64,000 nucleotides of DNA, from positions 195,838,134-195,902,133 of the forward strand of contig CM068373.1 in assembly GCA_034769895.1 (NCBI GenBank). Direction: 5' to 3'. The stretch is from Magicicada septendecula (lineage: Eukaryota > Arthropoda > Insecta > Hemiptera > Cicadidae). How positions within the stretch are numbered: position 1 is the first letter of the stretch; every line of letters starts with the position of its first letter. This document shows positions 23,979-36,733 of the stretch, one piece after another. Made by a program: the position numbers and the translations under genes. The notes beneath the pieces were generated by a model. The model was not told where the DNA came from and made no database searches. It was given only the letters and a program-made list of their open reading frames with translations.

Positions 23979-25133
23979 TTATTTGGTCTTACAATTAGGT
24001 GAAAAATGATCTGGTCTTAAACAATTAGTACAGCATTTATGCTTTAATATAAATTGCCCTCGTTCTGATATGCTTAATTCACGAAATTTGTCACACATGT
24101 AAATTGGGTGACTGGCCTTGCAGCATGGGCATAAATAATTATTTAAAGTTGAATGATAACTCTTAAATGCAGTGCTGCTAGCAGAGTTTCGTAATTTATG
24201 TTTTTCAGACTTATTATTAAACTTTAAAGTCGGCTTGTTGAGCTGCTGTCCTGCATCTATCGGTAATGTATTTTCTAATAATTGTCTAGGTGCGTTTAAA
24301 AACTGTGTAAAGCTCTGAAAGTTAGGAGGATTATCGGGATCTATAGACTCCTTCCATAATTTAAACGTGGAATGGTCAAGTTTTGCTGACAATAGTTGTA
24401 CAGTAATGAGTTCAAATGAATCCACTGACAGTTGCATAGCTGCCAGCGAATTGACTGAAGACGTTATTGTATTTATAAATTCTGCTAAGCTTTGTACAGA
24501 GTCTTTGATTGTAGACTTTACTTCTAGCAAATTTTGAATATAATATTTCGCTAATATGAATTTGTTATCATATCTAGCGGACAGCAAACTCAACGCTATT
24601 GAATAGTTCTCATTACAAATAGGTAAGGCCTTAATTAGATCTAATGGCTCATTTTTGAGAGATGAATACAAATAATGTAGTTTTTGCACTGAAGTTAGAT
24701 CAGATCTGGCATGTACCAAATCCAGAAATATTGAATAAAAGTGCTGCCATTCTAAAATGTTGCCTGTGAAGCAGGGCAAACGTATAGGTTGTAATTGCAC
24801 ATTGCTAGTTAATACTTGAGATCCAGTCTGAACGTTGAAAGTTTCTATTAATTGCAAGATGTTAGCTTCGGTTGAATATAAAAGTTCTTCAACCTCAATT
24901 CTGTCTTCTTGAGCAGCGTTTATGTCCTTAGAAATTAATTCAATTTCAGACTGTACCTCATCATATTTTGTTGCTAAACTCTTTAGACTTTCCAATCTGA
25001 CAGTTAAAAAATGTTTAATGTTACTGTTTTTATCAAAATTAATTATAGCAGAATTGATTCGCACTATGGCAGACTTTAAGCCGCCTCTCTTTCTAACCAA
25101 CACCTTGAGGCCTTCTTCCGCCATTCTACGCAC
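23979..25133 (-). pseudogene. gag of BEL copy 3, ended by a nonsense codon
   Basis: 384 codons from the ATG at 25133. The knuckle SPNC is intact, unlike copy 2, and the CAA to TAA change is shared with it. Variants LKFNNKSEK and RNSASS also match copy 2 and not copies 1 and 4. Confidence 0.87.
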
Positions 25134-25439
25134 CTGTTAGTGATGTCGTTGATGTCGTACCTTGTGTGAGATGTCCTGAAGCGTCGAGGCCGTGGAATAG
25201 ATGGCAGATACACACGGACTAGATAGATGACTGCTCAATCTGGCGTGTAGGCGTTAACACATGGATGGTCTTGTAGTGGTGTTGTCACGAGGCTCAATGG
25301 CGACGAAAGAAATGCTGAATAACTCCCGACACGGTCGGATCAGCGAACATGCTGAATCGCCCGTGATGGCCAGAAATTGAGGTGGAAAAAATGATAAAAG
25401 CCGCTCTGGTATAAGTTGAAAGAAAGTAAAATGATGAAT

Positions 25440-25457
25440 CCAGGCACGGAGCGACCA
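25440..25457 (-). promoter_or_regulatory. Primer-binding site of BEL copy 3
   Basis: Identical to the site at 14598-14615, with the same six-base gap to the LTR. Confidence 0.6.
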
Positions 25458-25463
25458 AAAAAA

Positions 25464-25887
25464 TGTTAGGAAGTTAATGTTTTAAATGTATTTGCCAGGA
25501 TGCAGAAAATAATGATGAGCGTGGTCTGTATTTTAATACATTTATTAATGTTTCGTTACAATTTAATTTGAATTGTAAGATTGGCTAAGTCTGATAAGCA
25601 TTTGAACCTTGAAAAAACCACGTCGGTTAAAAAATGTTACATAGTAAATTGAGGCGCGAGTACGCGGCACTTCAAACTACATGAAATGTTGTAGGGCCTA
25701 AGGGCTACATAAATTGTCTCGACGACAAAAATAAAAATGAAAAAATGACAGGACGAAGCAGAGACGCGTTTACGTCCGCTGCCCGCCGACGTACGTTGCA
25801 CTGTGTTTTAGCCTGATCGCGATAAGCGTGAGGCAGAGCGTACAGATTAACCAACCTTTGAATATGAAATTACCACATTACTGTCCA
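25464..25887 (-). repeat. 5' LTR of BEL copy 3
   Basis: Matches 14622-15045, including the extra outer bases ending GTCCA. Confidence 0.82.
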
Positions 25888-26555
25888 TGGCGTATTAATC
25901 ATGATTTTCATATTATTATAATATTTTTGTTTGTTTGTTTCAAATAATAAATGAAGCATATTACAATTCGTAAAAAGAGTTACTCTTATTATAATTACAC
26001 CTACACCCCAATTATTCATACACGTTGTTAGTAATGGTATACAGAGTGTATGAGTTAAATTAATGTTCAAATTAAATTGCACAGAAGGGTAATGTGTTAC
26101 ATTTTGGCGTCCCAAAGCTCCTCAAATAAAAATTGAATTGTTACATTTTATCGCTTCCAACGTGGGGCTATTCAAACACAAACATAATATATATTTAAAA
26201 CGTTATACATTTTGTCGCCCATGAACGTGTGGCATGATCCCCACCATTTGATTATTAAAATTTTTTTTAGCTAAATGGTTGCTCTAAAAAAAAATATAGG
26301 CGTGTTAAATGAAAAATATATTATATGTAATAATAATTATTTATATTAAACAGTAACTGTATGTTATGTTAATTGTTGTGTACTAAAACACAACTAGCGC
26401 TCAACGAAAAAATATCATTGTAAAGTTGTAATTATAATATCAGTAGATATAAATACAAAAATAATAATAACGAAAGAATAAATAAAAATTAATAAGTCGG
26501 TTCCATAAAAATAATATTCTTAAATATTATAAATAAATTTTTTTTATAATTCAGT

Positions 26556-27068
26556 ATGACGACTCCGGGAAACTTAGATATGGAGGTAAGTCGGAAAATG
26601 ATGTGGGCCATGATGGATGAAATAAACACAAAACAGACAGAAAATTTAAATAAACAGACAGAAAATTTAAATGCTAGAATAGACGAACCAAAAGAATTAA
26701 ATAAAAACCAAACAGAAAGTTTATAAAATAAATTAGAACAACGGACTGAAAATTTTAAACAAGACACGATAAAAATCACGGAGAGTAGAAGAATTAACAG
26801 AAAAAATTGTTGATACAAATTTACGCATTGACACGATCACAGAAAATGTCTGTGGAATAATTGATAAACAAACGGAGCTAATATGTGAAAAGATAATATG
26901 TGAAGAATTCATAATAGTTGAAAATATGTTCGTAATTACTAACGAGAATTATAAAGAAGTAATTAACGTTAAGGAAGGGAAGCAAATAAAGGTTAATAAA
27001 ACGTACCTTATTAATAGCGATATCCCAATTGTGAGACACACACACTAGTAGGTCACATAAGATGACAC
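26556..27068 (+). pseudogene. Broken gag-like frame in U3
   Basis: ATG at 26556; head intact as in U1 (GGGAAACTTAG), with the same in-frame TAA after about 56 codons and the later frameshift. Confidence 0.45.
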
Positions 27069-27254
27069 ATGTGAAACACTTAAGGCACCACACTTACGGA
27101 GATAAATATCACTGTAGGCCTAACGAGAAACGTAGTAAATTATCTATACAAAACTCTACGCAAACGTGTGATAAGTATGATTTTAGATATACGCACGATA
27201 ATTATATAACGATAATTATAACTGTAAGTATGAAACCTACAGAGGTTATCATAA

Positions 27255-27629
27255 AAGACGAACGAAAAACCGTCGACAGCTGTTCATATAGGCTTCAAAC
27301 GGACTGACCTTACACAATGCATTAGTGACGAGAGAATTTTGGAACGTGCTGAGAGAAGAGAGAGAGGTTATTCGTCGCAGCTAAGAAACAAATTCTTGCC
27401 GTACAAACAGGTGAAGTACACAGTCAAAATGAACGTTCACACGGTAAGTACGCTCAATAACGAGGGAGGACTACAATGGAATGTTGACACAAAGGAAACA
27501 ATGTCCGGCACCTTGTCAAACAATATACGTCCGGTAGACGACGGACAATACAATTGTTATAATAGTGAGGGGTGTAAGATGGAACTAGACACTGAACTCA
27601 GAACTCAATACCCGAATGAAAATAAATAA
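27255..27629 (+). CDS. Unknown frame in U3
   Basis: Same 375-base open frame as in U1 and U2, with the Asn variant of U2. Product unknown. Confidence 0.35.
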   Translation, partial: KTNEKPSTAVHIGFKRTDLTQCISDERILERAERRERGYSSQLRNKFLPYKQVKYTVKMNVHTVSTLNNEGGLQWNVDTKETMSGTLSNNIRPVDDGQYNCYNSEGCKMELDTELRTQYPNENK

Positions 27630-29337
27630 TTATTTTAAATGAAAAAATATTATTATTAATTATTAATAATAAGAAATAATATGTGTAAAAAGATAAGAGT
27701 ATAATTAAGAAATGTTATTTATTAAGGTTATGATAGCAAATAAAAAAAAAATTAGTGGAAAGAAATAAGGAATTGAATAATAAAGAATGTTATGCTAAAT
27801 AAAAGTATATTCAAAGAAAGTTAGGAAATGTATTATACATGGCAAGGTATGAAATGTGTAAAGAAATATGTAAGAAATGATAAGGAATGTTATTATTGAT
27901 GTCTTATTAATATGGAGAAATGTTTAAAATGAGCAATCAATGCTATAATTGTCAGAACGGCTGATCAAGCGAAAACTTCAAACTTAATGGAGATACAACA
28001 ATGGACACAGAATAAAGCGAGAGTGAAACGTCAAAGGGCAGAGACTACTTAGGATTAAGGACTTCGAGAAAAATATCGTTGTTTTCTAAGACAGTTCCTC
28101 TGTAACCGATCATGTGACACACTACAAAGCTAAAAGAGTATTCTGTTACGAAGTGTATGTCAAGGTAAGAATGAAGGAAATTATTAGCGATCAGAAAGGT
28201 AATGTTAAAGAAATGTAATAGAAGGTAATGAAGGTTAATGTAGTATATAAGTAATTTAAGAAAGTTTAAGAAAGATAAAGAATATTCATGTAAGAAATGG
28301 CTTAAGGAACAAAGGTAGGAATGTATAATTAAGATAATGTAAAATTTCAGATTGAAGAATGGCATAATATGTTAAGGTGCAAAATGTTTATCAGTGCAAG
28401 AATGCAAGTTCATGTAGAAGTTTCTATACGTAAGAAAGTTTTACACATAAAAATAACTAGGCCATTGGAAGCAGGTGGAAGGGGAACAATGAAAGGAGCA
28501 ACTACGCTTACGCATTGTTATTAACTCGTAGGGAGAGGAGATAGAAACTAGACTTGTACCCTCCAACTAAGGGAACTTGAACAATTAATATTCATTATCA
28601 TGGTTAGTAATGTATAAATACAAATAAAAAAAAAAATTTTGTATACAAGTATTATGAAATATAAGAAGTAAAAGATGTCTAATGATAGAAAAAATATTTT
28701 AATAAATAAACTTATTAAACATTTTTTTTCCAAGTAGAGGAATAATGCGACAATACAAGCAAAGGCTGTAATGCGCATACATAATATATTGTAAATATTT
28801 TAGTTAATTTCAATAATATATAATAGACGAGCAGGTGTGAGATTGGAAGCTGGTTTTCAAACAGGAACCAACAGGCAAACATCACGCGATTACCACTGCA
28901 TGTGTGTATACAAGTAAATAATGTGTGTGCGTGAAGCCTGTCTGATCCTGAAAGTTGCAATCTCACCCCTCAAGTAAATGACAAATTAAGAAAATATTTA
29001 TTTTTAAGAAAACCATAAATGTTAGTGAGAAGGAAAAAACTTCTAAAAATATGTAAAAATCGGACACGAGTGCAGTGCGAATTGTACGTAATTCGGACAA
29101 TCAGTGCGATTTTTAATGCATCATAATTATACTAGTAGTGTGAGCATCATGATAATTGCACACCTCATAAATCATTAAATGAGATGCTATTTTATCGACG
29201 TGAAATCCGCGTTAAACAGTGCGATTGGCAAAAAAGTGCAATTATGTGAAATGAGACGAGAGTGGGGGTCTGTCACACGATGTTTCGAATGTCGACAGGC
29301 TGATTCCTGAATCGACAGGTGCAGTTTTCTGTGTGGA

Positions 29338-29344
29338 TATAAAT
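29338..29344 (+). promoter_or_regulatory. TATA box in U3
   Basis: TATAAAT in the same context as in U1. Confidence 0.45.
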
Positions 29345-30333
29345 AGAAGCCCAGGAGAGCTAATCGCTCTCTCTTAACAAACCATAGTCGTGGCGGTACG
29401 CTATGCCGGTCCGGGACGCGAATTTTTTAAACTATTTTGGACGAAGTTAGATTTAAAATCTAACATCAGTACGATTTTGTAACTAAACTTATAAAGTATC
29501 ACGGTAATGTTTTTTTTTTAATTTGAAGTAATAAAAACAATAATAAGAAAATACCGTAACGAAGAAATCGTCGGACGTCAACAAGCAGTCGACATCTAAG
29601 AACATCAACTCCTGACAGAGTACGAGAGCACGACTAGCAGAGGAAGGAGATGCAGAGGACTGGAGACGTTTCTATAATAACGGCTACAGATCCAGAGTAA
29701 CATGTCATCATAGTCTACAGCAGTCAATGTACCGTGGAGGACGAGAGACGAGAGGACGAGCAGTGAGGACAAGAGGACATCCAGGAGGAGAAGACCGAAG
29801 GAATCACTGGAGGACATGGGACAACTCTACGGAAATTAAGGTGACGAAAAACCAATACATAATTTTCAAAGAGAAAGACATTGAGAGACTCTAAAGTCAA
29901 AACAATTTTTGTAAACATAAATAATAAGCATGTAGATATAAACAAAATTCAATGTAATTAATATGTAATCAAAAAGGTTATTTAATTATTTTTCGTAATG
30001 AACATAACGTAGAGTCATTGAAATTAGTAATTGAATTATTTAACTTTTCTTGATAAAAGCACATAACATAGAGTCATTTATAGTAATCAATTAAATGTGT
30101 TAAAATGATTTTTTTTAAAGCCATACAAAGGTATTAAGAAAGATAGAATAAGAATGCAGTAATAACTTTTAAATAAGCACACATTTAGATTGAGCAAGCA
30201 AGAAACATTATCATATTGACGAAAAGTATATATACGATAAGTAATATAATATTTAGAATTTAAGATATGTTTGTAATGTTGACACGAATAGTAAAGACAC
30301 TTTGAAACCATAGATAATGAAGATCACATGGCG

Positions 30334-30713
30334 TGTTAGGAAGTTAATGTTTTAAATGTATTTGCCAGGATACAGAAAATAATGAGGAGCGTGGACTGTA
30401 TTTTATTACATTTATTAATGTTTCGTTACAATTTAATTTGAATTGTAAGATTGGCTAAGTCTGATAAGCATTTGAACCTTGAAAAAACCACGTCGGTTAA
30501 AAAATGTTACATAGTAAATTGAGGCGCGAGTACGCGGCACTCCAAGCTACATGAAATGTTGTAGGGCCTAAGGCCTACATAAATTGTCTCGACGACAAAA
30601 ATAAAAATGAAAAAATGACAGGACGAAGCAGAGACGCGTTTACGTCCGCTGCCCGCCGACGAAGTTGCACTGTGTTTTAGCCTGATCGCGATAAGCGTGA
30701 GGCAGAGCGTACA
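30334..30713 (-). repeat. 3' LTR of BEL copy 4
   Basis: Same 3'-LTR-type sequence as at 8647 and 19488. Confidence 0.85.
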
Positions 30714-30856
30714 GATTAGCCTCAATACAATGGTGTTTACCTCAATGTAAAAACAAAGGTGCTTATAACTAACAAAATCTTCTTAGAACATTTGATTTAA
30801 CACATGTTTGACAAGTACATACATTTAATTTTAAAGGAAAATAAACTCTTTTTTTT

Positions 30857-31742
30857 ACTGTTCGTCTCTCGCAGGCACCAAACATAACTTATGAATTGGT
30901 CTGCGATAGGTGCCAGTAGGCGTACGAACGTCAACTACTTTAATTAAGTTGTCTGGGCCGGGAAATGTGGCGGTAATTACCCTAAATTTCTATGCTAATG
31001 GAGGCAAGTTATCCTCGATCAGCAAAACCAGGTCACCAATGGAAACGTTTTCCTTTGCGAATTTCCATTTGTGACGTTGTTGCAATTGGTGTAAGTAGTC
31101 ACGAGACCAAGATTTCCAAATGACTTGGACAAACTTCTGGAGAAGTTGCCAACGTCCAAGACGAGAGATGGGAACGTAAGATAAGTCAGGATCGGGTATT
31201 GCCGTTAATGGTGCGCAAATTAAAAAATGGCCAGGGGTAAGTGGCACTGGATCGTTTACATCCGATGAAACGGCAAATAATGGACGTGAGTTTAGACAGG
31301 CCTCTACCTGAGACAAAACCGTAGTAAACTCCTCGAAAGTGAGTATGGACTTGCCGACCACGCGGCGCAAATGATACTTTAAACTCTTTATACCGCTCTC
31401 CCAAAGACCACCAAAATGAGGTGACGAGGGTGGAATAAATGACCACCTAATACCATGAGAGGTCGTAAAGGAATGGATTGATGAGGTGGCATCCTTATTA
31501 TGCCAAAGATTGTAAAGGTCATGCAAAACGTTGCGGGCCTTCCTACAGTTCGTGCCATTATCAGAATATAACTGGCTGGGTATGCCCCTACGGGCCATGA
31601 AGCGCCGTAAGGCAGCTATAAACGCATTGGCCGTAAGGTCGGAAACCAATTCCAAATGAATGGCCCTGGTGGCTAAGCAAATGAACAAAGATACGTAGGA
31701 TTTTGACAGAGTCCTAGATCTCTGCCCGCCATGACGAATCAT
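30857..31742 (-). pseudogene. Integrase core and C-terminus of BEL copy 4
   Basis: Same as copy 3: core with YSDNGTN and GGLWESG, TAG at 30990-30992, then an open tail. Confidence 0.83.
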
Positions 31743-32308
31743 GAAGGGACCACCATAATCAACTGCGCAGAATAGAAACGGCCGTGAAGGAGTAACCCTA
31801 GGAGGCTTTGAACCTGATGTTTGGTGTTAAATCTGAGACACTTGACGCATCTACGAATGATGGAACGAATGACTATCTTGGCGTTAATGATCCACCAACG
31901 TTGACGAAGTGAATGATGGACAAGTTGAGCACCAGCGTGGAGTAGAAGAATATGCTCGCACTCGATTATAAGGCGAGTGATGTGAGCCGATGGATGCAAG
32001 ACAATAGGATGCTTATTGTCATAGGGTAGTTGCGACTGCTGTAAGCGTCCGCCGACACGTATGACGCCAAACTCATCAAGAAACGGGTCCAGAGAAGACA
32101 ACTTACTCCTAATAAAGACAGAAGACCCATTACGAAGGCAATTAAGCTCAGCAGCGAAGTGGATGGACTGGGATTGCTTTATGAAGAAATTAAGAGTAGA
32201 ATGAATTTCGACGGGGGTAAGAACACCCGAGATTTTCTCAGCCCTAGAGGGTCTAGTATTTTTGATGAATGGAAAGCAATAAGCGTATACGCGAGTCAGA
32301 CGGTGCAA
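31739..32308 (-). pseudogene. Integrase zinc-binding part of BEL copy 4
   Basis: Same piece as 10051-10620, same flanking frameshifts; residues match copy 3 (CFPFIKN, EFGVIRVGG). Confidence 0.8.
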
Positions 32309-32349
32309 TGAAGAAAAGTCCTTTGAAAGATCAATAGGTAGGGTAGAAA

Positions 32350-35199
32350 TTAGAGAGAGTTTGGGGGTTTGTTTCTCCTCCGCAGAGCATTCAGGAAACG
32401 ACAGATTAGAAGGTAAGAAAGGTGAAAAAAATTGGGCTCAGAAGATTGAGACAGACAAGTGGGACCATGCCACCAAAGCGAACAATCGCGCAAAACGTCG
32501 GGGTGACATCCCCTAGAAATGATATCAGCAGGATTATGTTGCGAATTGATATGATGCCATGTGTAGGTTTCAGTGAGACGCTGAATCTCAGCAACACGAT
32601 TAGCGACGTAGGTCTTCCACCTAGAAGACTGGGCATGAATCCAGTAAAGGGATACCATGGAGTCAGAGTACAGGTGAACGCTATTGATAAAGGAATGAAG
32701 AGCAGGGTTGACTTTGAATAAAAGTCGCGATAACAACAAGCAAGCACAGAGTTCAATGCGGGGTAATGACACCTGTCGTAGTGGAGCCACGCGAGATTTA
32801 GAACACAAAAGGTGACAAGAGGCCGATGAATCTTGATAAATGACTCTAACGTAAACACAACACCCATAGCCCCATTCAGAAGCATCCGCAAACCCATGTA
32901 ATTCAACTATCTTTGCCTTGGACTTGCTGCGAATAGAGCGTGGGACAATAATTTTACCAATTAGATATAACTTATCGCATAATGAACGCCAATACAAATA
33001 TAATTGCTCAGAAATTGGCTCATCCCAACCAAGATTGCACAGCCACAGTTGCTGCATAAACTGTTTATAAAGAACAACAATTGGACCGACGAGTCCGAGT
33101 GGGTCGTAGATACCCGCGATAATCGACAGGATTTTCCTCTTAGAGATGCTTGACTCAACTGGAAATGACTTGATGTCAAACAAAAATGAATCTGTAGAGT
33201 TGTTCCAAAGAATGCCCAACGTACGCACATTGCTTTGTTTGTTTAATGGGAGTGATAAATTATTATGATCCGTGACCACATTTGGTTCATTTGATGCCCA
33301 TTTATGCAGAGTAAGGCCATATTGACTCAACAACGTAGCCAAGTCAGATTTCAACTTGGTCAGATTAGAAACGGTGTCTGCACCGGTTAACAAATTGTCG
33401 ACATAGAAATGATTAATTATAGCTGAAGCAGCGTCAGGAAAAGCAGCTTCATGATCTTTACCAATCTGAATAAGGCAACGAGTGGCCAAAAACGAGGCAC
33501 TAGCAGTACCGTATGTTACAGTTCGCAGTACAAAATGTTTAAACTGTTCAAGGGGAGAATTACGCCACAGAATACGTTGATAATGACAATCCTTATCGGA
33601 CACTAGAATTCGTCGATACATCTTCTCGATGTCGGCGATCAGAACATAGTTGTGTATGCGAAATCGCAAGAGAATAGAAAAAAGATCTTGTTGGACATTT
33701 GGGCCTACCAACAAAATATCATTGAGAGAAAGACCATTGGTAGTTTTGGCCGAGCCATCAAAAACGACGCGAAGTTTTGTCGTGGAACTAGAATGTTTAA
33801 AAACGGCACGGTGAGGCAAATAGTAGGTATTTGAAACCCTGGAATTAACAGAACAATCGTCGACAAGCGCCATGTGGCCAAGATCCCTATATTCTTGAAT
33901 AAAGTTTGCGTATTCACGCGCAAGCTCAGAATCACACATGAAACGGCGTTCTAAACTTAAAAATCTCGCTTCAGCGGTAGCATAGGACTCACCCAACTGG
34001 GGATTGTCAGACTCGAATGGTAATGAGACAACGAACCTACCCTCATCATTGCGATGAGTGGACTTAACAAAATGTTCCTCACAAACTGAATCGTTACTAA
34101 TGGGTGCATTATCAAGGATGGTTTCGGTCTCCCAAAATTTCTCAAGAGACGCTAAAATTTGACTGTCGTTGTTTCTTGCCAAGAACGAAACAGCAGGTCC
34201 CTTAGAACGGCAATGTTTGGGCAGATTGCCTGCTAGAATGTAGCCTAACTTTGTTTCTTGTATAATAGGAAAGTTAGGACCACGTACATATTTGTTAGCT
34301 AAAATCAAGTCTAAATAAAATTGTGCTCCTAAAAGTATATCTATGTCAGCTGATACGTTGAAATGTGGGTCAGCGAGGAAAACGTTATCTGGGATATTAA
34401 AATGATTTATGTCGAAAGATTGTGCTGGCAGTTTATGAGTCAATGCAGATAAGACTGCACACGTAGCGTCAAAGCTGAACGTTTGATAGCGAGAAATAAT
34501 ACGAATAGATGCCAAATTAGTGGCACAACATGTCGCATTATTAATACCTGTAATCGGTATATTAGATTCAGTCAAGTTAAGTTGCAATTTTTTAGCAAAT
34601 GATTCAGTACAAAAGTTTACTTGTGACCCGGCATCTAATAAAATTCTTGCAAGCTGTCTGTTACCAGCCCGGTCGATGACGAACACGACTGCTGTCGACA
34701 AAAGAACATTGTTTGCTGACTGGAGCTTAAATGAACAATAATTGCTACTGCTGGCAGAACCTTGTTTTGACACATTATTTATGTGCAGCAATATATGGTG
34801 TCGTTTTGAACAGATCTTACATGATTGTTTGGTCTTACAATTAGGTGAAAAATGATCTGGTCTTAAACAATTAGTACAGCATTTATGCTTTAATATAAAT
34901 TGCCCTCGTTCTGATATGCTTAATTCACGAAATTTGTCACACATGTAAATTGGGTGACTGGCCTTGCAGCATGGGCATAAATAATTATTTAAAGTTGAAT
35001 GATAACTCTTAAATGCAGTGCTGCCAGCAGAGTTTCGTAATTTATGTTTTTCAGACTTATTATTAAACCTTAAAGTCGGCTTGTTGAGCTGCTGTCCTGC
35101 ATCTATCGGTAATGTATTTTCTAATAATTGTCTAGGTGCGTTTAAAAACTGTGTAAAGCTCTGAAAGTTATGAGGATTATCGGGATCTATAGACTCCTT
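32350..35199 (-). pseudogene. gag C-terminus, protease, RT and RNase H of BEL copy 4
   Basis: Open from the TAG at 35200-35202 down to 32350, so the knuckle region stays joined to pol as in copy 1 (Gln codon kept). DAGS, LIADIEK, YVDN and GFADASEW are all present. RFMCDSE is a copy-specific Arg to Cys change. The frame ends at the shift seen in all copies. Confidence 0.87.
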
Positions 35200-35979
35200 C
35201 TATAATTTATACGTGGAATGGTCAAGTTTTGCTGACAATAGTTGTACAGTAATGAGTTCAAATGAATCCACTGACAGTTGCATAGCTGCCAGCGAATTGA
35301 CTGAAGACGTTATTGTATTTATAAATTCTGCTAAGCTTTGTACAGAGTCTTTGATTGTAGACTTTACTTCTAGCAAATTTTGAATATAATATTTCGCTAA
35401 TATGAATTTGTTATCATATCTAGCGGACAGCAAACTCAACGCTATTGAATAGTTCTCATTACAAATAGGTAAGGCCTTAATTAGATCTAATGGCTCATTT
35501 TTGAGAGATGAATACAAATAATGTAGTTTTTTCACTGAAGTTAGATCAGATCTGGCATGTACCAAATCCAGAAATATTGAATAAAAGTGCTGCCATTCTA
35601 AAATGTTGCCTGTGAAGCAGGGCAAACTTATAGGTTGTAATTGCACATTGCTAGTTAATACTTGAGATCCAGTCTGAACGTTGAAAGTTTCTATTAATTG
35701 CAAGATGTTAGCTTCGGTTGAATATAAAAGTTCTTCAACCTCAATTCTGTCTTCTTGAGCAGCGTTTATGTCCTTAGAAATTAATTCAATTTCAGACTGT
35801 ACCTCATCATATTTTGTTGCTAAACTCTTTAGACTTTCCAATCTAACAGTTAAAAAATGTTTAATGTTACTTTTTTTATCAAAATTAATTATAGCAGAAT
35901 TGATTCGCACTATGGCAGACTTTAAGCCGCCTCTCTTTCTAACCAACACCTTGAGGCCTTCTTCCGCCATTCTATGCAC
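35200..35979 (-). pseudogene. gag N-terminal part of BEL copy 4, ended by TAG
   Basis: 259 codons from the ATG at 35979 (MHRMAEEGLKV; Arg to His at codon 2). A Trp codon of the other copies (KLWKES) is TAG here, and FKL before it is YKL. Confidence 0.87.
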
Positions 35980-36285
35980 CTGTTAGTGATGTCGTTGATG
36001 TCGTACCTTGTGTGAGATGTCCTGAAGCGTCGAGGCCGTGGAATAGATGGCAGATACACACGGACTAGATAGATGACTGCTCAATCTGGCGTGTAGGCGT
36101 TAACACATGGATGGTCTTGTAGTGGTGTTGTCACGAGGCTCAATGGCGACGAAAGAAATGCTGAATAACTCCCGACACGGTCGGATCAGGGAACATGCTG
36201 AATCGCCCGTGATGGCCAGAAATTGAGGTGGAAAAAATGATAAAAGCCGCTCTGGTATAAGTTGAAAGAAAGTAAAATGATGAAT

Positions 36286-36303
36286 CCAGGCACGGAGCGA
36301 CCA
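36286..36303 (-). promoter_or_regulatory. Primer-binding site of BEL copy 4
   Basis: Identical to the sites in copies 2 and 3. Confidence 0.6.
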
Positions 36304-36309
36304 AAAAAA

Positions 36310-36733
36310 TGTTAGGAAGTTAATGTTTTAAATGTATTTGCCAGGATGCAGAAAATAATGATGAGCGTGGTCTGTATTTTAATACATTTATTAATGTTTC
36401 GTTACAATTTAATTTGAATTGTAAGATTGGCTAAGTCTGATAAGCATTTGAACCTTGAAAAAACCACGTCGGTTAAAAAATGTTACATAGTAAATTGAGG
36501 CGCGAGTACGCGGCACTTCAAACTACATGAAATGTTGTAGGGCCTAAGGGCTACATAAATTGTCTCGACGACAAAAATAAAAATGAAAAAATGACAGGAC
36601 GAAGCAGAGACTCGTTTATGTCCGCTGCCCGCCGACGTACGTTGCACTGTGTTTTAGCCTGATCGCGATAAGCGTGAGGCAGAGCGTACAGATTAACCAA
36701 CCTTTGAATATGAAATTACCACATTACTGTCCA
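36310..36733 (-). repeat. 5' LTR of BEL copy 4
   Basis: Matches the other 5' LTRs, with a few private changes (for example GAGACTCG and TTATGTCC near 36608-36621). Confidence 0.82.

Larger units (their letters stand above)
19488..25887 (-). mobile_element. BEL/Pao retrotransposon copy 3 (complete, inactive)
   Basis: 6400 bp between TGGCG at 19483-19487 and 25888-25892. Layout as copy 2. It shares the gag nonsense codon with copy 2 but has the RNase H variant KVNPALHS in common with copy 4, so neighbouring copies share different markers. Confidence 0.92.
25888..30333 (+). repeat. U unit 3
   Basis: 4446 bp, closest to U2. PBS-like modules at about 26093-26232. The stretch from about 27630 to 29320 is AT-rich without a supportable gene. 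Confidence 0.65.
30334..36733 (-). mobile_element. BEL/Pao retrotransposon copy 4 (complete, inactive)
   Basis: 6400 bp between TGGCG at 30329-30333 and 36734-36738. It is the last BEL before the array edge and lacks the gag nonsense codon of copies 2 and 3, but has its own TAG in gag. Confidence 0.92.
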
